A stretch of 64,000 nucleotides of DNA from Liolophura sinensis (Eukaryota; Mollusca; Polyplacophora; Chitonida; Chitonidae). This document shows, in pieces, positions 11,805 to 20,768 of this stretch. Within the stretch, counting starts at the first letter, position 1, and every line of letters starts with the position of its first letter. The notes below the pieces were generated by a model, which saw only the letters and a list, made by a program, of their open reading frames with translations, was not told the DNA's origin and did not search any database. The translations under genes were made by a program, and so were the position numbers. The DNA lies in contig NC_088295.1 in assembly GCF_032854445.1 (NCBI RefSeq), positions 27,951,385 to 28,015,384 of the forward strand, in the 5' to 3' direction.

Positions 11805-12005
11805 TCGATAGGGCTGAATAGCCGCCATATACGTCCTGCATGCTGTGATCTCAGGGTTAGTAGATAACACCACAGTTACATGTTAAGCCTTCGGTTTTCA
11901 GACTGGAGTTGGATAAATCTTGTACAAACCCTGGTTAGCTCCTGTGACAACAGCCACCCTGTTCAGTGGCGGCTGCACATCACTAAGGGAGAGTGTAGCG
12001 CCCAT
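2815..12005 (-). CDS. Short-chain dehydrogenase/reductase, WWOX/DHRSX/RDH-like, no WW domains
   Basis: Eight minus-strand exons join in frame with GT-AG introns: 11930-12005, 11315-11400, 10688-10868, 5092-5117, 4619-4807, 3741-3891, 3145-3313 and 2815-2914. They encode 325 aa. Visible motifs are the nucleotide-binding TGANQGLG (residues 21-28), NAA at 106-108 in place of NNAG, the catalytic Ser in VNVSAK (153) and the YSKSK active-site pair Tyr179/Lys183. HPGVIETN follows. The order fits a classical SDR that uses NAD(P)(H). The segments LPLHILICNAAVFGIP and DGYETHFQVNYLSHL are closest in style to the SDR domain of WWOX and to DHRSX/retinol dehydrogenases, but no WW domain precedes it. Substrate is unknown. 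The start at 12005 gives a short leader (MGATLSLSDVQPPLNR) before the first beta strand, as expected. Intron 3 (5118-10687) is swollen by nested transposons. Intron 5 (3892-4618) holds a microsatellite and a SINE. It is transcribed divergently from the ferritin-like gene. Confidence 0.93.
4149..4190. repeat. (TA)n microsatellite
   Basis: An almost pure run of alternating T and A, about 35 bases, continuing into GTATATAAG. It lies in intron 5 of the SDR gene, next to a SINE. Confidence 0.95.
4341..4515 (-). repeat. SINE family A copy, 5'-truncated, with target-site duplication
   Basis: The tail (TTTATTTATTTGATTGGTG on the + strand), the TACTCAAGAATATTTCACTT block and the GCCAGCATTATGG block are present. 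The tRNA-like head is lost. The flanks carry a perfect 9-bp duplication, CCGGTTATA, at 4332-4340 and 4516-4524, which marks an insertion by target-primed reverse transcription. Confidence 0.9.
5118..5935. other. SDR intron 3, proximal part; left flank of the Crypton
   Basis: No gene is seen. The open frame at 5443-5709 contains a T-run and has no recognisable domain. The left end of the Crypton must lie in or near this stretch, but no terminal feature marks it. Confidence 0.4.
5936..6731 (+). pseudogene. Crypton-type tyrosine recombinase, left part, broken
   Basis: Translation in shifting frames gives FVIEVRRKDGTPYPPNTL, ELTVSGFGTTVR, RNMESEQFSIET, GGLNQRKVAPKDIKHSD and NITNHSGRVTCC. These match the arrangement of the DUF3504/Crypton tyrosine-recombinase domain, the family from which ZMYM2-4, QRICH1 and KCTD1 took their C-terminal domains. 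The NHSGR segment carries the H-x-x-R pair of the recombinase active site. Lesions seen are a TAG at 6122-6124 and frame changes near 6255-6262, 6395 and 6663. The left end of the element could not be defined. The coding sequence stops abruptly at a Ginger insertion at 6732 and resumes at 9691. Confidence 0.78.
6728..6731. repeat. Target-site duplication of the Ginger-like element, left copy
   Basis: TATA directly precedes the TGTTACAGTC terminus. The same TATA follows the right terminus at 9691-9694. A 4-bp duplication is the length known for Ginger transposons. Confidence 0.75.
6732..6867. repeat. Left terminal inverted repeat of the Ginger-like element
   Basis: About 136 bp, matching 9556-9690 in inverted orientation. 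It holds the palindrome GTCATTACGCGTAATGAC and further GTCATT(A/T)C-like motifs in both orientations. Another pair of such motifs lies just inside it, at about 6870-6895. Confidence 0.9.
7077..9013 (-). pseudogene. Ginger integrase gene (KRBA2-like), spliced, broken
   Basis: Exon 8844-9013 (MAEFYENQFIEALYKNY...) joins exon 8606 onward across a GTAAGT...TTTCAG intron. The product has a zinc-binding stretch (HKATGHGGRDR...FYCQECQKKH) and then an integrase catalytic core. The core has Asp in QIDLIDMQ, Asp in QSDNGSKF (after a frame change) and Glu in GSVERTNGD, that is D,D,E. A tail with four 8-residue PTPTTTQE-type repeats follows (about 7666-7767). The end is a Cys-rich region (CNCAGSKRCGTNRCKCFKNK) seen in KRBA2/SCAND3-like integrase proteins. 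Lesions are a frameshift near 8169, TGA at 7977-7979 and a frameshift near 7418; the 7473 frame ends in TAG. The enzyme would cut and join transposon ends. This copy cannot encode it whole. Confidence 0.85.
9121..9357. repeat. Tandem duplication inside the Ginger-like element, two ~116-bp units
   Basis: TCACTTTGGGTATAAAGCCC occurs at 9121 and again from 9237. Each copy is followed by a GGAG...AAGACACAGTTTC...GGGCTTAATTG block and by GGAAGCCACTC motifs. It lies between the start of the integrase gene and the right inverted repeat, where the promoter of that gene would be. Confidence 0.85.
9556..9690. repeat. Right terminal inverted repeat of the Ginger-like element
   Basis: About 135 bp, inverted relative to 6732-6867. 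It ends ...GACTGAAACA just before the TATA duplication at 9691-9694. Confidence 0.9.
9691..9905 (+). pseudogene. Crypton-type recombinase, right part, C-terminal remnant
   Basis: An open frame continues from the Ginger insertion: ELTLNPPAPNKSQLAGSEKS to VSVKYVTIVQGDKKIKHEL, stop TAA at 9903-9905. On the left side the sequence before the insertion can be read SRSWHRSSAVNVY, the usual final recombinase block (HR...Y). The right side then continues as K-K-E-L-T. The two parts therefore belong to one gene cut by the Ginger element. Confidence 0.65.
9906..10687. other. SDR intron 3, distal part
   Basis: No gene is seen. The right end of the Crypton should lie here but is not marked by a recognisable repeat. 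The ORFs at 9945-10151 and 10160-10408 show no domain. Confidence 0.4.
11644..11800. repeat. AT-rich microsatellites in SDR intron 1
   Basis: Two TA runs at about 11648-11660 and 11773-11799, in the intron between the first two SDR exons. Nothing else is recognised in the intron. Confidence 0.9.
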
Positions 12006-12540
12006 CGTCTTACTGTCTGTCTTGTACAGCCACCGTGACAAGTATACATGTAATTGTATACTGGCCAGGAAATGAACTCTGGGAGTGACCTAGTTTGTGG
12101 AGGTGGTACATACAGGCATGAATGCCGGATCAGTAGTATGCACCTCTTCGGAAGAATTTCAGCCATATCGTGGCAGTGTGCACGAGTAGTGTCGATCAGC
12201 TTAGATTGCGTGTATCTGATCAGTTAAGTTCAGAATAGTAAGAAATCCAGTCACAATGCAAAGGAAGCATACTTTAGGCTCCCGTGAAACATTTAACTGA
12301 TTAATTAATAAATAAATTTGTTTCTTTGTTATAGCCATATACTCCAGATTTTCGAAGTGGCTGGGGGAAAATCATCGTGCTTAGGCATGTATAAGGAAAG
12401 TTTCTTAGGCAATATACGAACACATTTTCATTGACCTCAAAGAAAATGTTCCACTTTGTGTCTTAGACAAAACAATGTCATTCACCAAATATGATTCAGC
12501 GTGGTTTGTGCCTTAAAATAGACAATAGAAAACAAAGTTT

Positions 12541-12600
12541 GGGGCCTCCGTGACCGAGATTTAAGCCGTGCCATCTCAGCATAATGGCGGAATTTCTGTA
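12541..12600 (+). repeat. SINE family A head fragment
   Basis: GGGGCCTCCGTGACCGAG followed by AGCATAATGG resembles only the tRNA-like 5' end of the SINE. The rest of the element is missing. Confidence 0.5.
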
Positions 12601-12745
12601 GTTTTGGATTTGCGTAACACATGACTCTGTTGAACAAAACGATTCAGGGAACTGGATGCTCTTTCTGTGGTGCTGAACCTGTGACCAATGAGGTTACAGA
12701 TCGAAATCCAGGTCCTGTTGGTTCAGCTGTGGATTTAAATCTGAG

Positions 12746-13010
12746 GAGGGGCATCTCTGGCCGAGTTGCATAACGTGATAATTCAAAGCAATGGCTCGGG
12801 AGCCACTGACGTCACCAATGCGGTCACTGTTAGTTCAAGCCCATCTCTTGGTGGTTTCCTCTCTGGTCGTCTGTGGAAAGGTCTGCTAGTATCCTGCTGA
12901 TGGTCGTGAGTTTCCCCTGGGCTCATCCACGTTTCCTTCAACCATGATGCTGACCGCTGTCTAAAATATTCTTGAGTACGGCGGAAAGCACAAGTCAAAG
13001 GAAATAAATA
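12746..13010 (+). repeat. SINE family A copy, degenerate
   Basis: It has a head-like GGGCATCTCTGGCCGAGTTG, a CACCAATGCGGTCACTGTTAG block, TTTCCTCTCTGG, and TATTCTTGAGTACGGCG near the tail. It lies between the SDR and ferritin-like genes, which are divergent. Confidence 0.85.
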
Positions 13011-13568
13011 TAACAATTCCATTGACCATGCATGCAGTGGCCATCATCTTGTTAGTTGAGGTGCGAGGTTAGATTTTGCTGGGTACAATGTCGATGGAAT
13101 ACAGAGAAGTCACTGGGCGGTTTCGTTGCAGATCAGCTGTGAACGTGAGAGAATGGTATGTTTTATGTAACGTATTAGACACTGTGGAACAAGTGCGCAC
13201 ATAAAAGTTAGAAGTCTACACGCCGACTTACAAATATTAATGTCTGCACTTTACTCGGCTTAATGGTTCTGTATTATCGACGGTGTAGAACATTATAAAT
13301 AGAAAGCAGCCATGCTTATTTAATTACATGTGGTGTATATGAATGCTGGGGCAGTTTTATCTATAATGCATATACTGCACGCGGATGCTTATCGTCGGAT
13401 TCCGCTAGTCTTTTCAGCATAAAGTATGCAGTTTCCCCAAACATACTCGGATAAGAAATAGGAAGGAGATTGCACATGAACGGCACAGTATACCGCTGTA
13501 AATAAAACAAGCATTTGATGCACTTAGTGGTATCTTAAGCATAATATTGTGAGCAATGAAGCAGCACT

Positions 13569-13670
13569 GTGCACTATCTGCTTTTCACGCATTATCACGC
13601 GAGATTTGTAATATTGGAGCAATGCTGCAAGTCACGTGGTATGTCTGGTCGAGAAAAGCCAGTAGTGCAC
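13569..13670. mobile_element. Short MITE-like element, copy 1
   Basis: GTGCACTATCTGCTTTT at the left and AAAAGCCAGTAGTGCAC at the right form imperfect inverted ends. The body (CACGCATTATCACGCGAGAT...GTAATATTGGAGCA) is shared with 20650-20768. This copy lacks about 13 internal bases. Confidence 0.7.
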
Positions 13671-13845
13671 CTTAACGGATGATGCGAGCTAAGGTGATAC
13701 CTAACTTCAAGCATAGAAGCAGACAGAGTAAACGAATAAGCTTCCACTTGACGAAAAACCACTATGTCAAGCATGTAAGAGGTGTTTATAATCAGTGATA
13801 TGTAGAGATACATATATAATATTAGTAAATTCATGTAGTCAGTGC

Positions 13846-13962
13846 AGTCCGGCTCATGCTGACTTCATCTCCGGCCTTACGTGGGAAAGTTTGTCAGCAG
13901 TAAGAATACGATAAATATTCTTGAGAACGGCGTAAAACACCAGTCAGATAACTAAATAAATA
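13846..13962 (+). repeat. SINE family A copy with internal deletion
   Basis: TCCGGCTCATGCTGACTTC and CCGGCCTTACGTGGGAAAG are followed after a deletion by AATATTCTTGAGAACGGCG and the tail CAGTCAGATAACTAAATAAA. Confidence 0.8.
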
Positions 13963-14634
13963 TAAGCAGTACAGGGCCACTTTGGGTGTCGAATGGCTAC
14001 GGCGGCCTCTCCTTTCACATGTAGACACAGTATACGTACACATATGCATCTAATGACTTCTCCTCGACATATGACAAAATTGTACCATAGTTGTAAGACG
14101 GAAAACGTTAAGCAAACATACATACTTATATTGAAACAAGCTGAAAGTCTTTGTCACCAGGTTGGACATTGGAAGGGCATAGGAACTGGCTCTAGAGTAT
14201 ACACCCAGGTAATTAGGCCTAAATATTTTATTCCATTAACAGCAAATGAGTTTTCACAAATGTCAAATTTTCAGAAATTCTTATTTCTAGACACGCGATT
14301 TTCAGCTTAAGATTTATTTATACCATTATGATGGTGGAATATCAGCGCTTAAAATCAACGATTTTACAGTACAGAGACAATCTATGCTGAAGTGACTTTA
14401 TTTAAATATACAAATCCGTGTATTTATATAACCAAAATTTGACATGTTAAATATTCTTGTTAGTATGAGACATGCATGCACCTGACTGCGTGTCGTCATA
14501 TGACACGTTTTATTACGCCATAAAACCTAAGCCTCTACAAAGTTAAAGTACAATCAGTATGTTTGCAATTCCACTAAGATTATGGCCTATTGTGTAATGG
14601 CAACTTTGTAGATAAGATTGTTAAAAGGGTGGAT
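13963..14634. other. 5' flank of the ferritin-like gene
   Basis: No repeat or exon is recognised. The ORF at 13993-14310 has no domain. Regulatory sites other than the TATA box just downstream could not be assigned. Confidence 0.4.
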
Positions 14635-14723
14635 GTATATAAAGCCAAGAAAAACCTTGCGCATTTCAAACTTTGTTCAGTATACCTGGTTTGACACACA
14701 GCGCGTTGAATTGTAAAGTTACA
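14635..14723 (+). promoter_or_regulatory. TATA box and short 5' leader of the ferritin-like gene
   Basis: GTATATAAAGCC near 14635-14646 is a strong TATA box about 80 bases before the ATG. A start site near 14668-14675 would give a leader of about 50 bases. No CAGUGN iron-responsive-element loop is present between the TATA box and the ATG, unlike many cytosolic ferritin mRNAs. Confidence 0.6.
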
Positions 14724-17464
14724 ATGATGAAAGCTGCGGTTTTCGTGGCGGTCTGTCTGGCCTTTTGTGTGTATGGAGACCATCATGGCGATCACACAAG
14801 GGCAACTGGTAAGTGTTATTAGCATGGAAGCAAGATAATGGGTACCTGTTGTTTAATTTTACACACTTGTGACTAATTGTAACGAATAATCTGGTATGGA
14901 TATTAGTCATACAAATTTCCTGCATAAATCTGATGTTCTTCTTTTTTATATATTTCATCGAAGTAAAACATATCTTTGCACAGAGGAAGTAAGTTTTTGC
15001 CACATTATAACAGTGAAGCTTTCATATTTATTCAGATGACTGCGTTTGCTTGGAATTATCCTGTAGTCTAAATAAAAACAAAAAACACAGCCTATGTTTC
15101 TGTACCCAGGCGATAACACCGGTGAGGCCTTGTCTTTATCACACTTCAGCCAGGACAGCCAGGAATTACTGAATGAGCTAATCCATTATCAGATAGAATC
15201 GGTGTTTCATTACATGGCAATGGTAAGATATGGTGAACAGTGCAGAGTGAACCTGTAAAATTTTATTTCCGCAAGTGTGTCCGAATTTGTTCTCCTCTCT
15301 TTAGGGATATTTGGTCATGAAGTGTATAAAATGCGCCAACTTTTTTTCTAAAAATAAAATGTGCATGACACTTAATTCATAGCTGTGAATATCAATTTCC
15401 CTTTGGTTAAAATGCCGTGGAGTATATTTCTACTTATTTATAGAGCTATAAAATTTCGTTCTTATTTCCAGGCAACTTGGTTTCGACGCCACGACGTTGA
15501 TGTTATCGGCATGTCGTTAATGTATAATTCATGGGCGAGAAAAAAGATGACTATGTCCAAGATGGCGATGATGTACATGGTTAAACGAGGGGCGCCTATT
15601 AACTTCATGGATGTCAAGGTATTAAGACGAGGGGTTAACCACATAATTAACATTTGGTTGATAATCTCACCTTACACACTTAATTACAGATGTACTATTT
15701 TTAAAGACCCCATTGCTGCTTTATCAGGATATGAACTTGCGTCCCTTATAACTTTCTCATTAAGTCTCATTAAAACCACTTTACTAGCGTACCAGTGAAG
15801 TTTCTGTTAAGCTAAGATAAACACACGAGTCTTCCAAATATGTTCTTACTTATGATATGAGTTTGTAATCTTCACATGCATGGAAGGTTGCTCACTTTGT
15901 TACAGTATTAAACAAGTAATTGCTCCATGATATATATGATTGTTACTAGAAACCATCAGCCACATCTTGGAGCACACCTGTGGATGCTTTAGTCTTGACG
16001 CTGAGAAGGGAGAAAACTCTTACGGAGAAAATCAATCAGTTGGCCAGACACAGTATTAAGGAACATCACGATCCCAACGTGAGTATACTTGAACATCTCT
16101 CAATGCTAAGTGACTGGAGCACAAGTTCAAATGAATAAACAACAGTGCGCATGCGAGTTTTTATTCATCTAAATTGTTGAATTGTGCTTAGTTTGAAAAA
16201 AGGTCGCCGTGTCTCATGAGGACCGTGAGAGCGACGCATGAAATTCGAATCAACATTATTTGGCGTCGTGCATAGAATTTTAGTGTAAAATCATTTGACT
16301 TTGCGAATTGGTTATCAATAACCAGTTAGGGATGAAAATAGTTAAATACCAAAAAGTCGCAATGGTGACCAAAGCTAAGCATGAACTTTAACTTGTCTTA
16401 ACTTGTGGACTTTGTCATAATAATTTACATCTATCTGCTCGATGAAATTAAATAAAAATGTGAACTGTTAAAGGCAAACTTAGCAGAGCAAACAGTACTG
16501 AAATTTAGACTAAGTTTGTCTTATAAGCTTAAATCACTGTCATGACACTGGGGCTAGGGATCTATTCCACAAATCCATGTATGACTTATAAATCAAAATC
16601 AAAATTTAGAACCTTGTCATTTTGGTACTGGTACAGTTAGTTGAAATTTTGACATATTTATCAATAGATAATATTTATAAGATTGACAAAATTTTAATTT
16701 CTAAGGCCCAAAAATAAGCCTTAAAATCGTATTTCAAATTGTAACTTCAGTGCGCATATGAGTTGTTAAAAGGATTTGAATCATTGAATTGTGCTAGGTT
16801 TGAAATAGCTCGCCGCACCTCACGAGGACAGTGAGTGCGAGGCAAGAGATTCGAATCAACCCTATTTGGCTCGTATACAGAAGTTTAGAATAAAACCATG
16901 TGTCCATACGGAATTTACCGAAGTCGCTCAAAAAATTGTCTTTCAGTATATATCAGACTCGTACCTGCACTATTTATAGTATGAAAATGCTTCTAAATCT
17001 GGAAACAGTTTAAAAGCTACTGCGCATCATAAATTTTACTTGTGTATAGACAGTCGGTACACGTGAACAGACGAGTGCCTGTATTTTTGAAACGTTATTA
17101 TTTCTGCTATCCTAAAAATAATAACAGCAAAAATTCGACTGGATTTGAGCTGATGGATTTTTTGCCAGACATGTCTACCAAATTCTCTTTGCATCGAAAA
17201 TAGTTCTGTGGAATCGGTACTAGGGGAATAGGCCTATACGAACCGCTCATTCGTTTATTTTCTTTGCAGCTGTTTGCCTTCCTGATGAACAACGTTGTGG
17301 ACGCTCAGTCGGAGCACGTGTTTGAAGCTGCTGCCTACATACACAAGATGGAGAAAGGTGGACCAAAGTTTGGGCTGATGGCAATGAACCGACAGATGGT
17401 CACAAAATATCGGAACTTCCTGGATTGTGAAAGCGATGCGGAGAAATATAAGTGGAACTACTGA
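14724..17464 (+). CDS. Secreted ferritin-like protein lacking ferroxidase residues
   Basis: Five exons with GT-AG introns join in frame: 14724-14808, 15110-15222, 15472-15618, 15950-16078 and 17270-17464, giving 222 aa. The N-terminus MMKAAVFVAVCLAFCVYG is a signal peptide, followed by a His-rich DHHGDH. The mature part aligns with human ferritin H without gaps from QDS through helix B (QDSQELLNELIHYQIESVFH, then ATWFRRHDV). IKKP matches VKKP, and helix D ends in DAQSEHVFEAAAYIHKM. By that alignment the ferroxidase ligands change: Glu27 is Gln56, Glu61 and Glu62 are Lys90 and Lys91, and His65 is Met94. Tyr34, Glu107 and Gln141 are kept. Iron oxidation is therefore unlikely. It may form or join a secreted shell, bind something else, or act as a scaffold. 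Secreted ferritins (for example yolk ferritins) are known in molluscs. Either of two adjacent ATGs could start it. ATTAAA at 17814-17819 is a possible poly(A) signal. Confidence 0.93.
16140..16920. repeat. Pair of ~150-bp direct repeats in ferritin intron 4
   Basis: The blocks at about 16146-16300 and 16750-16905 share AGTGCGCAT, TGAATTGTGCT, TAGTTTGAAA/TAGGTTTGAAA, CTCGCCG/GTCGCCG, GAGGAC.GTGAG and ATTCGAATCAAC.TATTTGG. They are about 600 bp apart in the 1.2-kb intron. The family is not recognised; they could be two copies of one non-autonomous element or ends of a larger one. Confidence 0.65.
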
Positions 17465-18161
17465 ATCATATTCAATATGTATGGCGAGTGAAATTTATCA
17501 ACATGTTTTTTACCATTTCATGGTTTTCATTTTCTTTATTGCATTCGTGTACCACATATAGTAAGTCATTTTGGAATGTTGTTCATTATTATCTGCGAAG
17601 GCATAAGAACCCAGTGTACATCTGTATAAAATTGTTCCAACAAAGAGCGAGATGATATTATCTGTTGTTTCAGCATCTCGCTGCGAGCTAAAAAGATTAT
17701 CCTCAGCCATAGGCTCTCTGTAGTCTTGAAGAGTTAATATGGCTCAATATATCAAGGTAGATGATGTTAGACAATTGTTTATGAAGATGAATATACCATA
17801 TGTAAATATACATATTAAAGCCATTGTATTTGATTTATTTTGTGCCTCAAATGTAGTGTATATACGTATATGTATACATATGGATATCGAGTCAGTGTAT
17901 TTATCTACTGAACTCTACAAAAGTTGGGAGTCATCTTAAAGCACCCTTCAACACTCTCTGATAAAAAAATCTTTTCTTGTCTTAGCGTTTGGTGTGGTTC
18001 TAAGTGAATGTATTGGAGCATGTTCCACATGTAAGCTGAGCGCCTTTGTTGTTTTGTCAGCCGTAGACCATTGGCGCATGTAGTCTTTTCCAAATAATGA
18101 TTGACAGCATCAGCAGATGAGCACGACACCTTGACAAATAGCTGTCCAAGTAATACATTAT
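17465..18161. other. 3' flank of the ferritin-like gene
   Basis: The start is the likely 3' UTR. No further exon or repeat is recognised. The ORFs in this stretch (for example 17739-17939 and 17905-18201) lack any domain. Confidence 0.4.
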
Positions 18162-18255
18162 ACACGATCATTGGATTTAGACTGGTCTTAGCTAACTTCA
18201 CTTTATAAACACGATCATTGAATTTAGATTGGTCTTAGCTAACTTCGCTTTATAA
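18162..18255. repeat. 47-bp tandem duplication
   Basis: Two adjacent copies starting ACACGATCATTG and ending CTTTATAA, differing at only a few positions. The boundary is at 18208/18209. Confidence 0.9.
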
Positions 18256-18326
18256 ACTTTGAAATGCATCATTAACAGATGTTTTTTTTCCCCTCTTTCT
18301 GATGATTGTTAAAAATGCAGTATTCA

Positions 18327-18910
18327 TGAATTTTTCACCTCTATACTATGGTGGTCACTAATCTAGTCAATATTGTGGAGGAAAAAGGAACACTCGGAGT
18401 AAACCATCGGCCTTTGGCCAAATACACATGCGAATGACTTGTACACTCCAAAAATTAATCTGTTAATTTTAATAGAAATTGTCTGAGTGATGCTGAAATG
18501 TATTCTGCTACAGCAACAGATTATTTGTTAAAAATAACACACAAATTATATTAATTCAACGTTAAGATTCTATTAGATTAACAGGATATTATGTTATTAT
18601 ATGGCATAGTATTATGTTATAATAACAGAATACATTCTCGCATCACTCAGACAACAGACGTACTGTTGAAATTAACAGATTATTTTTTTTAATGTATGTC
18701 AGATTTGTGAAAGGCAAATGGTCTCCAACGAACTTCATCCTGAGACCTACACTAAACAGCACGGTTAAAACCTTACTGGCATCAAGGCCCCGACAATAAT
18801 GGAACCAAGGGTTGTCTCGAAAATTTCCTGATAATAATATTGAACCCACGCCTCATGTGACTTGCAGCGGCTGAAAAACAAACACCTTAACCACCCTCCC
18901 ATGACCCGCT
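18327..18910. repeat. SINE-like repeat (family C) interrupted by a MITE
   Basis: The left part has GTGGAGGAAAAAGGAACACTCGGAGTAAACCATCGGCCTTTGG. The right part has TTGAACCCACGCCTC and CTTAACCACCC. Both resemble fragments of another tRNA-related SINE also seen near 27.8, 44.5 and 60.4 kb. The insert is listed separately. Confidence 0.45.
18445..18692. mobile_element. MITE-like element with ~60-bp inverted repeats
   Basis: The left arm 18450-18507 (AAAAATTAATCTGTTAATTT to GTCTGAGTGATGC...ATGTATTCTG) is the inverse of the right arm 18626-18690. The AT-rich middle has no ORF. The exact ends and target duplication are uncertain. Confidence 0.75.
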
Positions 18911-19359
18911 CTCATTAACAGATGAAGGAACCTTGACACACCTTACCCCAGTTAGCACATACATGTGTACATCATTAGGATTAGTGAAGATGGTGCCATG
19001 TCGAAGCTTTCTGCAAAATTTCGTTTTCTTTGTTGGTCTGTTTTCAAGCATTCATAGAAAACCGGTGATGAATTTGCTTTGAGAGTGATATTAACATGTA
19101 TAAAATCTTTGTCAAACCGAATAAACTAAGGTCCGTTATTGCGCGTCTGTAAGAAGATTAATGGATAGATCGCGTTGACGTGACTGAAGACAGCCTAATT
19201 TGCTCATTCCACCAAGCACACTGACGCATCACTATAAATAACCCCATCATTATGCTTATATATCATCTCAAGGACTACCACCTTCATGAAATAGTAAAGA
19301 AAATGTCTACGTTGACGAGAGGCTTTTGATGGTGTTTCCGTTTATGTGAAACAAATCAC

Positions 19360-19680
19360 GAGTGAGTGAGTGCTTGGGGTTTAACGTGGTACTTAACAAT
19401 TTTTCAGTCACAGGCCGACGAAGGAATCCTTAGTGGGCATGTAATATGCCTCCTTGTTGCAGGACGGATTTCCACCGCTCTTTTATCTAGTGTTGCTTCA
19501 CTGAGACGCCTTACCGAAGGCAAGAAAGCCATCCCGCCCGAACCATTATACTGATACGGGTCAACCAGTCGTTGCACTATCCCTTCATGCTGAACGCCAA
19601 GCGAGGAAGTTACAGGATTGACCCTGGATCTACCGCTCCCGAAGCGGACGCTCTACCAAACAAATGTCGAAGGGGAAGTA
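19360..19680 (+). repeat. SINE-like repeat family B copy
   Basis: It starts GAGTGAGTGAGTGCTTGGGG, with TTTTTCAGTCACAGGCCGAC next. It ends with GGATCTACCGCTCCCGAAGC and GGACGCTCTACC, a tRNA-like segment. Related segments occur at 23352-23590 and, inverted, at 36426-36692. The peptide of the ORF at 19366-19554 is a by-product of the repeat. Confidence 0.75.
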
Positions 19681-20649
19681 TACGGTGAAAGTCCCCATTC
19701 CCTAAAGACCACATTTCTTTTTTTCAAGGCTTAGATAAATTGGACATGTCATTGTGTAGAACCAAACCACCCAACATGCTAGAATTATAAGATGTTTTAT
19801 CATGTTTTATAAGATGTTTTAATTATGTTCTTACAAATATACTATTAATTTTAGCGCTTAGAATGCATTTGCCTTTACAGATATATGGCTCTTTTCGATT
19901 CATGCAAACGAGTGAAGCTACCACACTGTCGTCGCTGCTCTAGTTTTACTCTATATGTTGGTCTTTAATTATATTGTACTCCTGCATAAACCAGAATTCT
20001 GTTGGTGGATTAAGCATCTGGTCCCTTTGCATTGTTTTAATGTGATTATATGTTAAATGTGATGACCACACGGCATTTCGATTATTTCTGGACCAGTGAC
20101 GTCCAACAAATTGCAATTAATATCACTGCATCTTTTTTTTAAGACACATGTTGACTATATATATCACAGCGTTTAGACACTGTGAAACAGAGACAAAAAC
20201 ACTCAATACTAAAGTGTTTATAGCTTTATACTCGCTCCTGCATTATAATTGCACACTACTGTACTTTCCGCGACAATCGAGATAACAAATATGTTGAAAA
20301 GATCTGCGAATGATTCATTTCGTGACCAACACTCCATTGTGGAAATGTAGTGGCCTTGTATTCAATCTCCCATTAAGGCTTGTATATGAACCATTGAGGT
20401 GAAAATACTGCAGGGCTTCGTGACTCACAATATTAAGTCAAAGCGACACTAATGTTTTATAAACCATATACATTTAAGATTACTTTGCTAACGTCATGTT
20501 ATGGTGCAAAATGTGATTCTGTTAGGTATTTAAATGAATGGGTCATGTCATCGAAATTCTGACTTTACTACAGTGTGTATCAGTATACTAAAGTCTGAAG
20601 GTTACGGGAAGTAGACACACATGCAAAATGTACACTGTAAAGTCAAGCT
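19681..20649. other. Intergenic DNA without recognised features
   Basis: AT-rich. I see no gene and no repeat shared with the rest of the window. Confidence 0.4.
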
Positions 20650-20768
20650 AGGTGCACTATCAGCTTTTTACGCATTATCACGCGAGATATGTAATATTGG
20701 AGCATTGCTGTAAACGGGAGTTTGCGAGTCTCGTGGCCTGTCTGCCGAACAAAGCCAATAGTGCACCT
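20650..20768. mobile_element. Short MITE-like element, copy 2
   Basis: AGGTGCACTAT at the left and ATAGTGCACCT at the right are perfect 11-bp inverted ends. The body matches 13569-13670 with about 13 extra bases. No coding capacity. Confidence 0.75.

Noticed and set aside
15462-15653. Minus-strand ORF opposite ferritin exon 3
   Set aside because: It is an antisense shadow of a clear coding exon.
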